DNA from: Streptomyces sp. TLI_105
GTDB lineage: Bacteria; Actinomycetota; Actinomycetes; Streptomycetales; Streptomycetaceae
NCBI RefSeq assembly: GCF_900105415.1
Contig: NZ_FNSM01000001.1
Location: 3,386,501 to 3,450,500 of the forward strand
DNA length: 64,000 nt
Reading direction: 5' to 3'
Part shown: positions 44,633 through 54,260 of the stretch, piece by piece
Layout of the letters: each line of letters starts with the position of its first letter
Numbering within the stretch: position 1 is the first letter of the stretch
Program-made: the position numbers and the translations under genes
Notes under the pieces: model-generated
What the model saw: the letters and a program-made list of their open reading frames with translations, nothing else
Told to the model about the DNA's origin: nothing
Database searches by the model: none

Positions 44633-45673
44633 GTGAAGACCGAGAAGAACGAGGGACGAGCAGGACTGCTCTACGGGATCGGCGCCTACGGCATGTGGGG
44701 ACTGGTCCCGCTCTTCTGGCCCCTCCTCAAGCCCGCCGGGGCCGTCGAGATCCTCGCCCACCGCATGGTGTGGTCCCTGCTCTTCGTCGGCGTCGCCCTG
44801 CTCGCGCTGCGCCGCTGGGGCTGGATACCCGAGCTCGTGCGCAGCCCGCGCAAGCTCGGCCTGATCACCCTGGCCGCCGCCGTCATCACCGTGAACTGGG
44901 GCCTCTACATCTGGTCCGTGAACACGGGCCACGTCGTCGAGGCCTCCCTCGGCTACTTCATCAACCCGCTCGTCACCATCGCCCTCGGCGTCCTCGTCCT
45001 CAAGGAGCGGCTGCGCCCCGCGCAGTGGGCGGCGGTCGGCGTCGGCTTCTCGGCCGTGCTCGTCCTGGCCGTCGGGTACGGGCGGCCGCCGTGGATCTCG
45101 CTCACCCTCGCGTTCTCCTTCGCCCTCTACGGCCTGGTGAAGAAGAAGGTCAACCTCGGCGGCCTGGAGTCGCTCGCCGCCGAGACCGCCGTCCAGTTCC
45201 TGCCCGCCCTCGGCTACCTCGTCTGGCTCGGGACCCGGGGGACCCTGGCCTTCGGCTCCCACGGCGCCGGCCACACGGCGCTGCTCGCCGCCACCGGCCT
45301 CGTCACGGCGGCCCCCCTGGTCTGCTTCGGGGCGGCGGCGATCCGCGTACCGCTGTCCACGCTCGGACTGCTCCAGTACCTCGCGCCGACCTTCCAGTTC
45401 CTGCTCGGGGTCGTCTACTTCCACGAGGAGATGCCGCCGGAGCGCTGGGCCGGCTTCTCCCTCGTCTGGCTGGCGCTGACGCTCCTCACCTGGGACGCGC
45501 TCAGGACGGCCCGGAAGAACCGCGCCGCGGTCGAGGCCGCGGTCTCAGCCGCTCGTACGGAGACCGCTCCCGCGGAGACCACCCCTGCGGAGACCGCGCC
45601 CACCACCGGAGACACCGGCGGGGAGGCAGGGACCGCGCCGGTTTCCACCCCATCGGCCCAGCCCGGCCGCTGA
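44633..45673 (+). CDS. rarD: EamA/RarD family transporter
   Basis: 346-residue membrane protein with about ten helices of the drug/metabolite transporter superfamily. RarD signatures are KNEGRAGLLYGIGAYGMWGL, the EILAHRMVWSL segment, NWGLYIWSVNTGHVVEASLG, YFINPLV and STLGLLQYLAPTFQFLLGVV. Relatives are linked to chloramphenicol sensitivity or small-molecule export, and the substrate is not known. GTG start at 44633 follows GGGAGGT by 7 bases; a longer frame to 44567 is not supported. The C-terminal 45 residues are Thr/Glu/Ala-rich repeats (ETAPAETTPAETAP). The next frame starts at once after the stop. Confidence 0.9.
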   Translation: MKTEKNEGRAGLLYGIGAYGMWGLVPLFWPLLKPAGAVEILAHRMVWSLLFVGVALLALRRWGWIPELVRSPRKLGLITLAAAVITVNWGLYIWSVNTGHVVEASLGYFINPLVTIALGVLVLKERLRPAQWAAVGVGFSAVLVLAVGYGRPPWISLTLAFSFALYGLVKKKVNLGGLESLAAETAVQFLPALGYLVWLGTRGTLAFGSHGAGHTALLAATGLVTAAPLVCFGAAAIRVPLSTLGLLQYLAPTFQFLLGVVYFHEEMPPERWAGFSLVWLALTLLTWDALRTARKNRAAVEAAVSAARTETAPAETTPAETAPTTGDTGGEAGTAPVSTPSAQPGR

Positions 45674-46139
45674 CGAGGAGCGGGCGATCGTCGCCTGCGT
45701 CATCGTCGTCGTCGCCATGGCCATCGCCCGCGCCGTACGGGACATCGTGGAGGGTGCGCCGGGCCGGGCCTCCTACGGCAAGGCCCTCGCCACGGCGGCC
45801 TGGGCGTTCGTCGTCGGCCTCGGCGTCATCGCCGCGCCGGGCCAGGCGGGCATCGCGACCGCGATCACCGGTCCGGTGCTCACGGCCGTGCTCGCCATGA
45901 TCGCCGGTGTCGTGATCGTCGGCGTCGGCGTCGGCCTCGTCACCCCGGTGCGGGGCCGCTGGGAGCGCTGGCCGTCGGCCGCCGAGCAGGAGACCGGCCG
46001 GGCGAAGGACCAGATCTCCGCCTACCAGCGGGGCCGCGAGGACGCCCGGAGCAGGATGCCCGCGGCGCAGGAGCGCGCGACGCGGCGCGAGCGGGACGAG
46101 CGCGGCGGGTCCCACGAGCCGCCCGTGGACCCGATGTAG
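45672..46139 (+). pseudogene. Truncated C-terminal remnant of a TM-helix (mechanosensitive-channel-like) membrane protein
   Basis: The reading frame (ATG at 45717, 140 residues; homology continues upstream in frame without a start to about 45680) resembles only the end of larger Streptomyces membrane proteins with conserved TM helices, annotated as mechanosensitive-channel-family. The shared pattern is VVVAMAIARAVRDIVEGAPG, a YGKALA segment, a TAITGPVLTAVLAMIAGVVI helix and RWERWPSAAEQETGRAKDQI. The N-terminal helices are missing and the fragment abuts the rarD stop codon with no promoter or ribosome binding site. It is most simply a gene truncated by deletion. If translated from 45717 it would be a three-helix orphan protein. 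The comparison is from memory of the family. Confidence 0.6.
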
Positions 46140-46300
46140 GCACGGCGGTCCCACGGGCCGCCCATGGACCCGCTGCAGACGCACCCCAGGAGACGCCCGT
46201 GGACCCGACGCAGACACGGCGGGTCCACGGACACCTCAACGGAGCCGACGCAGACACGGCGGTTCCCAGGAGCAGGAGACGTCCACGGACCCGACGCAGG
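46127..46300 (+). repeat. Degenerate tandem repeat, five copies of about 35-46 bp
   Basis: Copies of GGACCCGACGCAGACACGGC or close variants start at 46127, 46166, 46201, 46241 and 46287, separated by variable CCCAGGAG/GTCCACGG fill. The first copy covers the end of the truncated membrane-protein remnant. No gene is seen in this stretch. Confidence 0.75.
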
Positions 46301-46309
46301 TCCCGGGGC

Positions 46310-46627
46310 TCACACGCCCAGCAGGTCGTGCTCCCGGATCAGCCAGCAGACCGCCGTCAGGCGGAGGGTCGCGAAGTCGTGGCCGACGGGCTCGGTCCAG
46401 TCGACCTCGGAGAGCCAGTCGGTGAACCCGAGGACGTAGTCGGCCAGCTCCTCCCGGCCGACGGTCCGGCCCTGCGGACCCCGCTGGGCCGGGATCAGCG
46501 CGTCGCACACGGCCGCCGCGTGCTGGTCGACGGCGGCCACGAGCCCCGGCTCGAAGGAGAACTCCGAGAGCCGGGGCATGTACGTGGCGGCGACGTCGAT
46601 CAGCGGGCCGCCGGGCGAAACGTTCAT
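46310..46627 (-). CDS. Small conserved actinobacterial protein of unknown function
   Basis: 105-residue soluble protein ([20 protein letters not shown] early, [20 protein letters not shown] and [10 protein letters not shown] late), mostly helical with no signal peptide or metal motif. It has the look of small DUF proteins scattered in Streptomyces genomes, but I do not assign a family. The ATG at 46627 has GGAGGG directly against it, too close for a normal site, so the start may be wrong or the message leaderless. It lies 29 bases downstream of the MFS gene on the same strand. Confidence 0.6.
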   Translation of the reverse strand: MNVSPGGPLIDVAATYMPRLSEFSFEPGLVAAVDQHAAAVCDALIPAQRGPQGRTVGREELADYVLGFTDWLSEVDWTEPVGHDFATLRLTAVCWLIREHDLLGV

Positions 46628-46656
46628 CCCTCCACATTAGGGGCGTCCCGGCCGGT

Positions 46657-48045
46657 TCAGACCGTGAGCTTGGTCGCAGCTTCCGGGGCCTGGGCCCGCC
46701 TCCCCTCCCGTACCCCCGTCGCCGTGATCACGGCCCCGAGCACCACCATCACCACGGGCACGACGAGCGCCGCCCGGAAGCCGCCGGGGCCGCCGCCCGC
46801 GATGCCGTGCACCGCCGTCACCGCCGCGATGCCCACCGCCGAACCGAACTGGGTGGCGGTCGTGAACAGGCCGCTCGCGAGCCCCTGCTCCTCCTCCGCG
46901 ACGCCTTCCGTGCCGGCGATCGTGAGCGGCCCGTACGCGAGGGCGAAGGCGATCCCGGTGAGCAGCAGGGTCGGGAACATCGCCGCGTACGACCAGTCCG
47001 GGCCGACGGGCAGGAACAGCGCGTACGAGACGACGGCGAGGACGAAGCCGCCGAGGATCACCCGCGCGTTGCCGAAGCGGGCCACGAGCCGCGGGGTCAG
47101 GGTCGGCGCGAGGACCGCGTCGCAGCCCATGACGAGCAGGGCGAGCGCCGTCTCCAGGGAGGACCAGCCGCGCAGCTCCTGGAGGTAGAGCGTGGCCACG
47201 AACTGGAAGCCGAAGAAAGAGCCGACGAAGAGCAGGGCGCCCAGGTCGGCGCGGATCAGCGAGGCGCTGCGGAGGATGCCGAGGCGGACGAGCGGGACGG
47301 CGGCCCGGCGCTCGACGGCGACGAAGGCCCCGGCGAGGAGGAGCCCGGCGGCGAGCACGGCGGCCGTGACCGTCCAGCCGTCGAGCCCGTGCTCCAGGCG
47401 GACGACGCCGTACGCCAGGAGCAGCATCGCTCCGGCGGCGGCGAGCGCCCCGCCGAGGTCGAAGCCGCCCTTCACCCGGACCGGGCGCGGTTCCTTCGGG
47501 ACGAGCCGCAGTGCGGCGAGCAGGATCACGGCGGCCAGGAGGACGGGGGCGAAGAAGACCCAGCGCCAGCCGAGCCGGGTGAGCAGCCCGCCGATGACGA
47601 GGCCGAGCGAGAAGCCGCCGGCGGCGGTGCCGGCGAAGACGAGGAGCGCCTGGTTGCGCTGCGGTCCCTCCTCGTACGAGGTGGTGATGATCGACAGGGC
47701 GGCGGGGGTCATGAACGCGGCGGCGACGCCCGTCACGAAGCGGGCCAGGACGAGGGTCCAGCCCTCGTCGGCGAGGCCGCCGAGGCCGGAGAAGACCAGG
47801 AAGACGGCGAGCCAGCCGAGGAACATCCGGCGCCGTCCGAGCAGGTCGGCGGCGCGGCCGCCGAGGAGGGTGAAGCCGGCGTAGCCGAGGACGTAGGCGG
47901 ACATGACCCAGGCGGCGGTGCCGGTGGTGAGTCCGAGGTCGGCGCGGACGGTGGGGACGGCGACGGCGAGCATGGCGACGTCGATGCCTTCGAGGAAGAT
48001 CGTCCCGCAGAGGACGAGGAGCAGGCTCCAGGCGCGTAGGGACAC
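46657..48045 (-). CDS. MFS drug exporter (DHA2/QacA-EmrB type)
   Basis: 462-residue major facilitator with about 14 membrane helices. Diagnostic segments are FLEGIDVAMLAVAVPTVRAD in TM1, AWVMSAYVLGYAGFTLLGGR, GRAADLLGRRRMFLGW (motif A) and SLGLVIGGLLTRLGWRWVFF (motif C, antiporter signature). It probably exports hydrophobic drugs with proton antiport. GTG start at 48045 with GGAG 6 bases upstream. It is divergent from an HxlR regulator, and a palindrome in the 99-base gap probably mediates repression. Confidence 0.9.
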   Translation of the reverse strand: MSLRAWSLLLVLCGTIFLEGIDVAMLAVAVPTVRADLGLTTGTAAWVMSAYVLGYAGFTLLGGRAADLLGRRRMFLGWLAVFLVFSGLGGLADEGWTLVLARFVTGVAAAFMTPAALSIITTSYEEGPQRNQALLVFAGTAAGGFSLGLVIGGLLTRLGWRWVFFAPVLLAAVILLAALRLVPKEPRPVRVKGGFDLGGALAAAGAMLLLAYGVVRLEHGLDGWTVTAAVLAAGLLLAGAFVAVERRAAVPLVRLGILRSASLIRADLGALLFVGSFFGFQFVATLYLQELRGWSSLETALALLVMGCDAVLAPTLTPRLVARFGNARVILGGFVLAVVSYALFLPVGPDWSYAAMFPTLLLTGIAFALAYGPLTIAGTEGVAEEEQGLASGLFTTATQFGSAVGIAAVTAVHGIAGGGPGGFRAALVVPVVMVVLGAVITATGVREGRRAQAPEAATKLTV

Positions 48046-48079
48046 AACTGTCTCCAGGACGAGGCGGGTTGGGGTGTCC

Positions 48080-48115
48080 GGTTACGAACGAGAGGGTCGG
48101 TTCCCTCTTGTAACC
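48080..48115. promoter_or_regulatory. Candidate HxlR operator in the MFS/HxlR gap
   Basis: Inverted repeat with arms GGTTAC...AGAGGG (48080-48096) and CCCTCTTGTAACC (48103-48115). It lies between the divergent MFS exporter and HxlR genes, where both promoters must lie. Confidence 0.55.
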
Positions 48116-48144
48116 ACCTGCATCCTGCGGGAGCATCGGATGTC

Positions 48145-48600
48145 ATGGAAGAAGGCACTTCGAAGTACCCGAGTCACTGCGAGGGAACCCACGGAAGCGC
48201 GGGGGATCCCGACCCCTTCCAGTGGGACACCCGCGAGGACTGCGAGGTGCGCCAGATCCTCGACCGGGTCGCCGACAAGTGGTCCCTCCTCGTCATCGCC
48301 CTCCTCGACCGCCGCGTCCTGCGGTTCACCGAGCTCAAGCGGGAGATCGACGGCGTCAGCCAGCGCATGCTGACCGTGACGCTGCGCCAGCTGGAGCGCG
48401 ACGGCCTCGTGAGGCGCACGGTCCATCCCGTGGTCCCGCCGCGCGTGGAGTACGAACTGACGCCCCTGGGCGGCACGTTGCACACCACGATCCGCTCCCT
48501 GGTGACCTGGACCGAGCAGCACCAGAACGAGATCGCGGCGGCGCGGGAGGCGTACGACGCACGGGAGGCGTACGACGCACGGGAGACGGCGACCGCCTGA
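48145..48600 (+). CDS. HxlR-family transcriptional regulator
   Basis: 151-residue winged-helix regulator. The core is standard: DCEVRQILDRVADKWSLLVI, RFTELKREIDGVSQRMLTVT, LRQLERDGLVRRTVHP and PPRVEYELTPLGGTL. The N-terminus has a Cys (SHCEGTH) and another in DCEVRQ, the usual redox-sensing site. The C-terminus contains a duplicated 18-bp unit giving EAYDAREAYDARE. ATG at 48145 follows CGGGAG. It is divergent from the MFS exporter, which it probably represses. Confidence 0.9.
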   Translation: MEEGTSKYPSHCEGTHGSAGDPDPFQWDTREDCEVRQILDRVADKWSLLVIALLDRRVLRFTELKREIDGVSQRMLTVTLRQLERDGLVRRTVHPVVPPRVEYELTPLGGTLHTTIRSLVTWTEQHQNEIAAAREAYDAREAYDARETATA

Positions 48601-48651
48601 GCCGGGGAAAACCGGTGGCCCTCCCCCACCGGCTCCCCGCACCCTGGGGGC

Positions 48652-49314
48652 ATGGAAGAAACGAAGTCGGCCATCGACGAGCCGAAGTACCGGATCCGCG
48701 CGCTCCACTCCGAGCGCACGATCACCGTCTACCAGGCGTACCGACCCGCGATCGGGCTGCCGGCCGCCCGCGACGGCCGCTTCCCGGAGGCCTGGAAGCG
48801 GGACCGGATGACGTGGATCAAGCCGTCGTTCCTGTGGATGATGTACCGCTCGGGCTGGGGGGCGAAGGAGGGCCAGGAGACCGTCCTCGCCGTGGAGATC
48901 ACCCGCGAGGGCTTCGAGTGGGCCCTGCGGAACGCCTGCCTCTCCCACTACGAGCGCGGCTTCCACGCCGACCAGAAGTCCTGGAAGCGGCAGCTGCGGG
49001 AGACGCCGGCCCGGGTCCAGTGGGACCCCGAGCGGGACCTGCGCCTGAGGCCCCTCCCGTACCGCTCGCTCCAGCTCGGCCTGTCGGGCGAGGCGACCCG
49101 CCGGTACGCGGACGAGTGGACGGTCTCCGTCACCGACGTGACCGCGCTCGCCCACGAGGTCCACGCCCTGGTCCGGGCCGGCGACCTGGAGGCCGCCGGC
49201 CGACTCCTCCCCCGGGAGGAGCCCTACCCGGAGCCGGAGGGCCTCCTGGACCACCTGAGGGCTCAGGCCCCCGCGACGCCGAAGTTGAAGTCGCCGGTGC
49301 CGAGCATCCCGTAG
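48652..49314 (+). CDS. DUF4291 domain protein
   Basis: 220-residue protein of the DUF4291 family, recognised by the block RDRMTWIKPSFLWMMYRSGW, the opening YRIRALHSERTITVYQAYRP, and the basic/aromatic pattern VQWDPERDLRLRPLPYRSLQ. The biochemical role is unknown. Start MEETKSAIDEP at 48652. The last 52 bases overlap the 3' end of the convergent reductase gene; translation of both through the overlap is intact, so both are likely real. Confidence 0.85.
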   Translation: MEETKSAIDEPKYRIRALHSERTITVYQAYRPAIGLPAARDGRFPEAWKRDRMTWIKPSFLWMMYRSGWGAKEGQETVLAVEITREGFEWALRNACLSHYERGFHADQKSWKRQLRETPARVQWDPERDLRLRPLPYRSLQLGLSGEATRRYADEWTVSVTDVTALAHEVHALVRAGDLEAAGRLLPREEPYPEPEGLLDHLRAQAPATPKLKSPVPSIP

Positions 49315-49910
49315 AGCCGCAGCCACAGGGGCAGGAGCTGCTCGGCGGCGCGGGCGCTCGACAGGTCGCCGAGGTCGATGATCCGGTCGGCGGCCCAGCC
49401 GAAGGAGGCGAGCAGCTCCGCGACCACGGCCTTCGCGTCCGCGTCGTCGCCGCTCAGGAAGACGTTGTGGTGTCCCGGGACCCGGCCGGGCTCGACCATG
49501 ACGGTGTTGGTCATGGTGTTGAGCGTCTTGACGACGCGCGTCTCCGGGAAGGCGTCCTGGAGCTGCTCGGCGACGCTCCTGCCATCGGGCAGGCCGACCT
49601 TGGGCGGGAAGCCCTCCGAGAAGTCGAGCGCGTTGGACACGTCGACCAGGACCTTGCCGCGCAGGTTCGCGGCGCCCGCGGCCTGCAGGACGGCGAGGGA
49701 GACGAGCCCGCCGGTCGCGTTGACGACCAGCTCGGCGGAGCCCGTGGCGTCGGCGAAGGTGCCGTGCGTCCCGCCGTGCTCCCCCGCCCACTTGGCGGCG
49801 TCGGCGTTGTCCGCGGTACGGGACCCCATGGCCACCTCGTGCCCCAGCGAGACCAGCTTGGTGGCGAGCCGACGCCCGACCTCGCCCGTTCCCAGTACGG
49901 CGATCTTCAT
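49263..49910 (-). CDS. NADPH/F420-type reductase (NPD-like, Rossmann)
   Basis: 215-residue two-domain protein similar to NADPH-dependent F420 reductase (Fno/NPD). The nucleotide motif VLGTGEVGRRLATKLVSLGH starts at residue 5. GSRTADN binds the NADPH phosphate, and DVSNALDFSEGFPP, TRVVKTLNTMTNTVM and DLGDLSSARAAEQLLPLWLR are conserved in the group. The exact cofactor (F420 or other) is not proven. Start MKIAVLGTG at 49910 with AAGGAG 9 bases upstream; a long open frame to 50111 is rejected. It is convergent with and overlaps the DUF4291 gene by 52 bases. Confidence 0.87.
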   Translation of the reverse strand: MKIAVLGTGEVGRRLATKLVSLGHEVAMGSRTADNADAAKWAGEHGGTHGTFADATGSAELVVNATGGLVSLAVLQAAGAANLRGKVLVDVSNALDFSEGFPPKVGLPDGRSVAEQLQDAFPETRVVKTLNTMTNTVMVEPGRVPGHHNVFLSGDDADAKAVVAELLASFGWAADRIIDLGDLSSARAAEQLLPLWLRLYGMLGTGDFNFGVAGA

Positions 49911-51597
<1,687 letters not shown>

Positions 51598-51608
51598 TAC
51601 GCAGAACT

Positions 51609-51648
51609 CCCGGGCGGGTCGGTGAACATCGCCCCCGACCCGCCCGGG
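51609..51648. terminator. Bidirectional terminator
   Basis: 14-bp inverted repeat CCCGGGCGGGTCGG (51609-51622) and its complement (51635-51648) with a 12-base loop, between the convergent aminopeptidase and LolA-like genes. Confidence 0.85.
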
Positions 51649-51663
51649 GTCCCAACCCGGCCG

Positions 51664-52839
51664 CTACTTACCGGCGTTCGCCGCGTCCACCAGCGCGTCC
51701 TTCGTCACCGCGCCGACGTAGACCTTGCCGTCGTCGGTGAGGAGCGCGTCCACCAGCTTCGTCTTGAAGACGGTGCCCGAGCCGAACTTCCCGGTGACCT
51801 TGTCGCCGAAGGAGTCCAGGAAGCCCTGGATCTCCTTCGGCGCCTCGTCGGTCCTGGGCGCCGGCGCGCCCGTGTCGAGCTTCGCGATCGTCGTCCAGCC
51901 CTCGCCGATGACGTCCGGGCCCTCCCCGGAGCCGGAGCCGCCGAAGACCTCTCCGAGGCCCGGGAGGCCCTCCTCGAAGCCCTTGGGCAGGTCCCCCGGG
52001 ACCTCCTCGCCCTTCTCCGCCGCGTCCTCCGTCACCTTCGCGCCCTTCGGCGCGGTGAAGGTGAACTCCGAGGCGGCCGGCTTCCCGAAGTCGACCTTCG
52101 TGAAGCCCGCGTCGACGACCGGCTTGCCGCCCTCGACCGAGGAGAGGGTGAACTTCAGCGGGATGCCGTTCGCCGCGTCCACCGCGATCTTCACCGACTC
52201 GACCGTCGAACCGGTCTGCTTCGGCTTGATCACCAGCTGGTACGCGTCCCGGCCGGCCACCTTCGCCGTCCCGTCGACCGTGATCGACGTGGTGTCGCCC
52301 GCGGCCTTCAGGACCTCGTCGGCGAGCTCCTTGGGCGTGCCGGGGAGCTTCTGCTCCTTCTCGGGGGCGCCGGACGCGCCCTTCTCGTGGAAGGCCTCGT
52401 TCGACTTGCTGTCGTAGGCCCAGACGTCGTCGCCGTTGTGGATCAGGCTGTACTCGTCGGAGCCGTCGAGCAGGGTGAGCTTCTGGCGCTCGGGGCCGTC
52501 GGCCGCCACGCGCAGGGTGTGGGTGCCCGAGACGAGCTCGGTGAGCTTCTCGGACGGGTCGGCCGAGCCGGAGCCCGCGCCGTCGCCGTCCAGGCTCCCG
52601 AAGCCGGACGCCAGGCCGCCGAGGGCCGGCAGGCCCAGGTCGGTCGAGATCCTGAAGGTGCCGGACAGGGTCTGGGTGTCCGAGGCGGCGATCTTCTCGA
52701 TGAGCTGCTGGGCCGTGATCTCGGGCAGGTCGGGGTCTCCGGACGCCGCCAGCGCCGGGACGAGTCCGATGGTCGCCGCGGCCACTCCTGCCACCGCGAC
52801 CGGGACGATGAACCGGCTCGCCTTACGGGTCTCTGCCAT
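51664..52839 (-). CDS. LolA-like exported protein
   Basis: 391 residues. A signal sequence (FIVPVAVAGVAAATIGLVPA, about 10-31, ending ALAAS) has no lipobox cysteine. The mature protein has the LolA/DUF2092-like open barrel pattern (GTFRISTDLGLPAL, THTLRVAADGPERQKLTLLD, DVWAYDSKSNEAFH, GRDAYQLVIKPKQTGSTVES and PLKFTLSSVEGGKPVVDAGF). Such proteins bind lipids or act as anti-sigma/sensor partners, and here the partner is unknown. Start MAETRKASRF at 52839 lies behind GGAGGT and GGAG; an in-frame codon 33 bases upstream is less likely. It is transcribed on the same strand as the polyprenyl synthase, 116 bases upstream. Confidence 0.85.
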   Translation of the reverse strand: MAETRKASRFIVPVAVAGVAAATIGLVPALAASGDPDLPEITAQQLIEKIAASDTQTLSGTFRISTDLGLPALGGLASGFGSLDGDGAGSGSADPSEKLTELVSGTHTLRVAADGPERQKLTLLDGSDEYSLIHNGDDVWAYDSKSNEAFHEKGASGAPEKEQKLPGTPKELADEVLKAAGDTTSITVDGTAKVAGRDAYQLVIKPKQTGSTVESVKIAVDAANGIPLKFTLSSVEGGKPVVDAGFTKVDFGKPAASEFTFTAPKGAKVTEDAAEKGEEVPGDLPKGFEEGLPGLGEVFGGSGSGEGPDVIGEGWTTIAKLDTGAPAPRTDEAPKEIQGFLDSFGDKVTGKFGSGTVFKTKLVDALLTDDGKVYVGAVTKDALVDAANAGK

Positions 52840-52955
52840 GGTCTCCGCTACCTCCGTTGTCGATGTGACCATCTCACCAACTCGGAGGCCCGGAATCGTC
52901 AGACCCCGGGATCAACCTCACGTACTGCTTCGGGATGACCCGACCCCGAGAAGCC

Positions 52956-53966
52956 CTACCCCGCGCGGTGGACCACGGCGTCGCACATCTCCGCCAGGGC
53001 CGCCTTCGCGTACCCGTCGGGCAGCGGCGCGAGCATGGCGCGCGCCTCCTCGGCGTACCGCACGGTGTCCCGGCGGGCCTGCTCCAGGGCGGGGTGGGCG
53101 CGCAGCCGGCGCAGGGCCTCGGCGTGCCGCTCGTCGTCGCTGAGGTCGCCGTCGATCAGGGCGACGAGCTCCAGGTCCTCCGGGCGCCCGTGGGCGGCCG
53201 CGGCGGCCCGCAGGTGGAGGACGGGGAGGGTCGGGATGCCCTCGCGGAGGTCGGTGCCGGGGGTCTTGCCGGACTCGTGGGAGTCGGAGGCGATGTCGAG
53301 GACGTCGTCGGCGAGCTGGAAGGCGACGCCGAGCCGCTCGCCGTACTGGGTGAGGGTGTCGACGACGCTCTCGTCGGCACCGGACATCATGGCGCCGAAG
53401 CGGCAGGAGACGGCGACGAGGGAGCCGGTCTTGCCGCCGAGGACGTCGAGGTAGTGCTCGACGGGGTCGCGGCCGTCCATCGGGCCGGCCGTCTCCAGGA
53501 TCTGGCCGGTCACGAGCCGTTCGAACGCCTCGGACTGGATGCGTACGGCCTCGGGGCCGAGGTCCGCGAGCGTGTGCGAGGCGCGGGCGAAGAGGAAGTC
53601 ACCCGTGAGGACGGCGATCGAGTTGCCCCAGCGGGTGTTGGCGCTGTCGACGCCGCGCCGGACGTCGGCCTCGTCCATGACGTCGTCGTGGTAGAGCGTG
53701 GCCAGATGGGTGAGCTCGACGACCACGGCGGAGGGCACGACGCCCGGCGCGTAGGGGTCGCCGAACTGGGCGGCGAGCATCACGAGCAGGGGGCGGAACC
53801 GCTTCCCCCCGGCCAGGACGAGGTGCTGCGCGGCCTCCGTGATGAAGGGGACATCGCTCTTGGTGGCGTCCAGGAGGCCCGCCTCCACAGCCGCCAAACC
53901 GGTCTGGACATCGGCCTCAAGAGCCTGGTCCCGCACGCTAAGACCGAACGGCCCGACGACGGTCAC
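52956..53966 (-). CDS. Long-chain polyprenyl diphosphate synthase
   Basis: 336-residue all-helical trans-prenyltransferase. Both aspartate-rich motifs are complete: DDVMD (94-98) and DDVLD (about 215), with GGKRFRP for IPP binding and GGKTGSLVAVSC. The residue five before the first motif is Ala (Ala89), which leaves room for a long chain. The likely product is the side chain of menaquinone, the quinone of Streptomyces respiration, which fits its position close to a nuo operon. GTG start at 53966 (VTVVGPFGLS) follows AGGAG; the frame to 54017 is not supported. Confidence 0.9.
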   Translation of the reverse strand: MTVVGPFGLSVRDQALEADVQTGLAAVEAGLLDATKSDVPFITEAAQHLVLAGGKRFRPLLVMLAAQFGDPYAPGVVPSAVVVELTHLATLYHDDVMDEADVRRGVDSANTRWGNSIAVLTGDFLFARASHTLADLGPEAVRIQSEAFERLVTGQILETAGPMDGRDPVEHYLDVLGGKTGSLVAVSCRFGAMMSGADESVVDTLTQYGERLGVAFQLADDVLDIASDSHESGKTPGTDLREGIPTLPVLHLRAAAAAHGRPEDLELVALIDGDLSDDERHAEALRRLRAHPALEQARRDTVRYAEEARAMLAPLPDGYAKAALAEMCDAVVHRAG

Positions 53967-54209
53967 GAGGGGGTCTCCTGTCTGCTGACGCCTACTGACG
54001 CTGTCCGGACCGCACACCGCTCATTCGGATTGTCGATGTGTCGGTCCATTCACTCAAGCCAGCGTATCCGGTCACGTTTCGATCACCGTGGGCGCCTTCC
54101 CGTCACCCCCGGTATGTTCGCGATCAGCTCATACGGCCGGAAGTGGCCACTTTGTCCCGAACGGCGAGCGGCGGCGATACGAACGGCGAGCGGCGCCCCG
54201 GGACGGCGA

Positions 54210-54249
54210 ATCCCTCGCACGGCGGCCCGAACGCGGCCGTGCGAGGGAT
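54210..54249 (-). terminator. Terminator after the surface-protein gene
   Basis: Perfect 14-bp inverted repeat ATCCCTCGCACGGC (54210-54223) and its complement (54236-54249) with a 12-base loop, 12 bases beyond the stop codon of the LAATG protein. Confidence 0.85.
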
Positions 54250-54260
54250 CCCGGGCGGTC

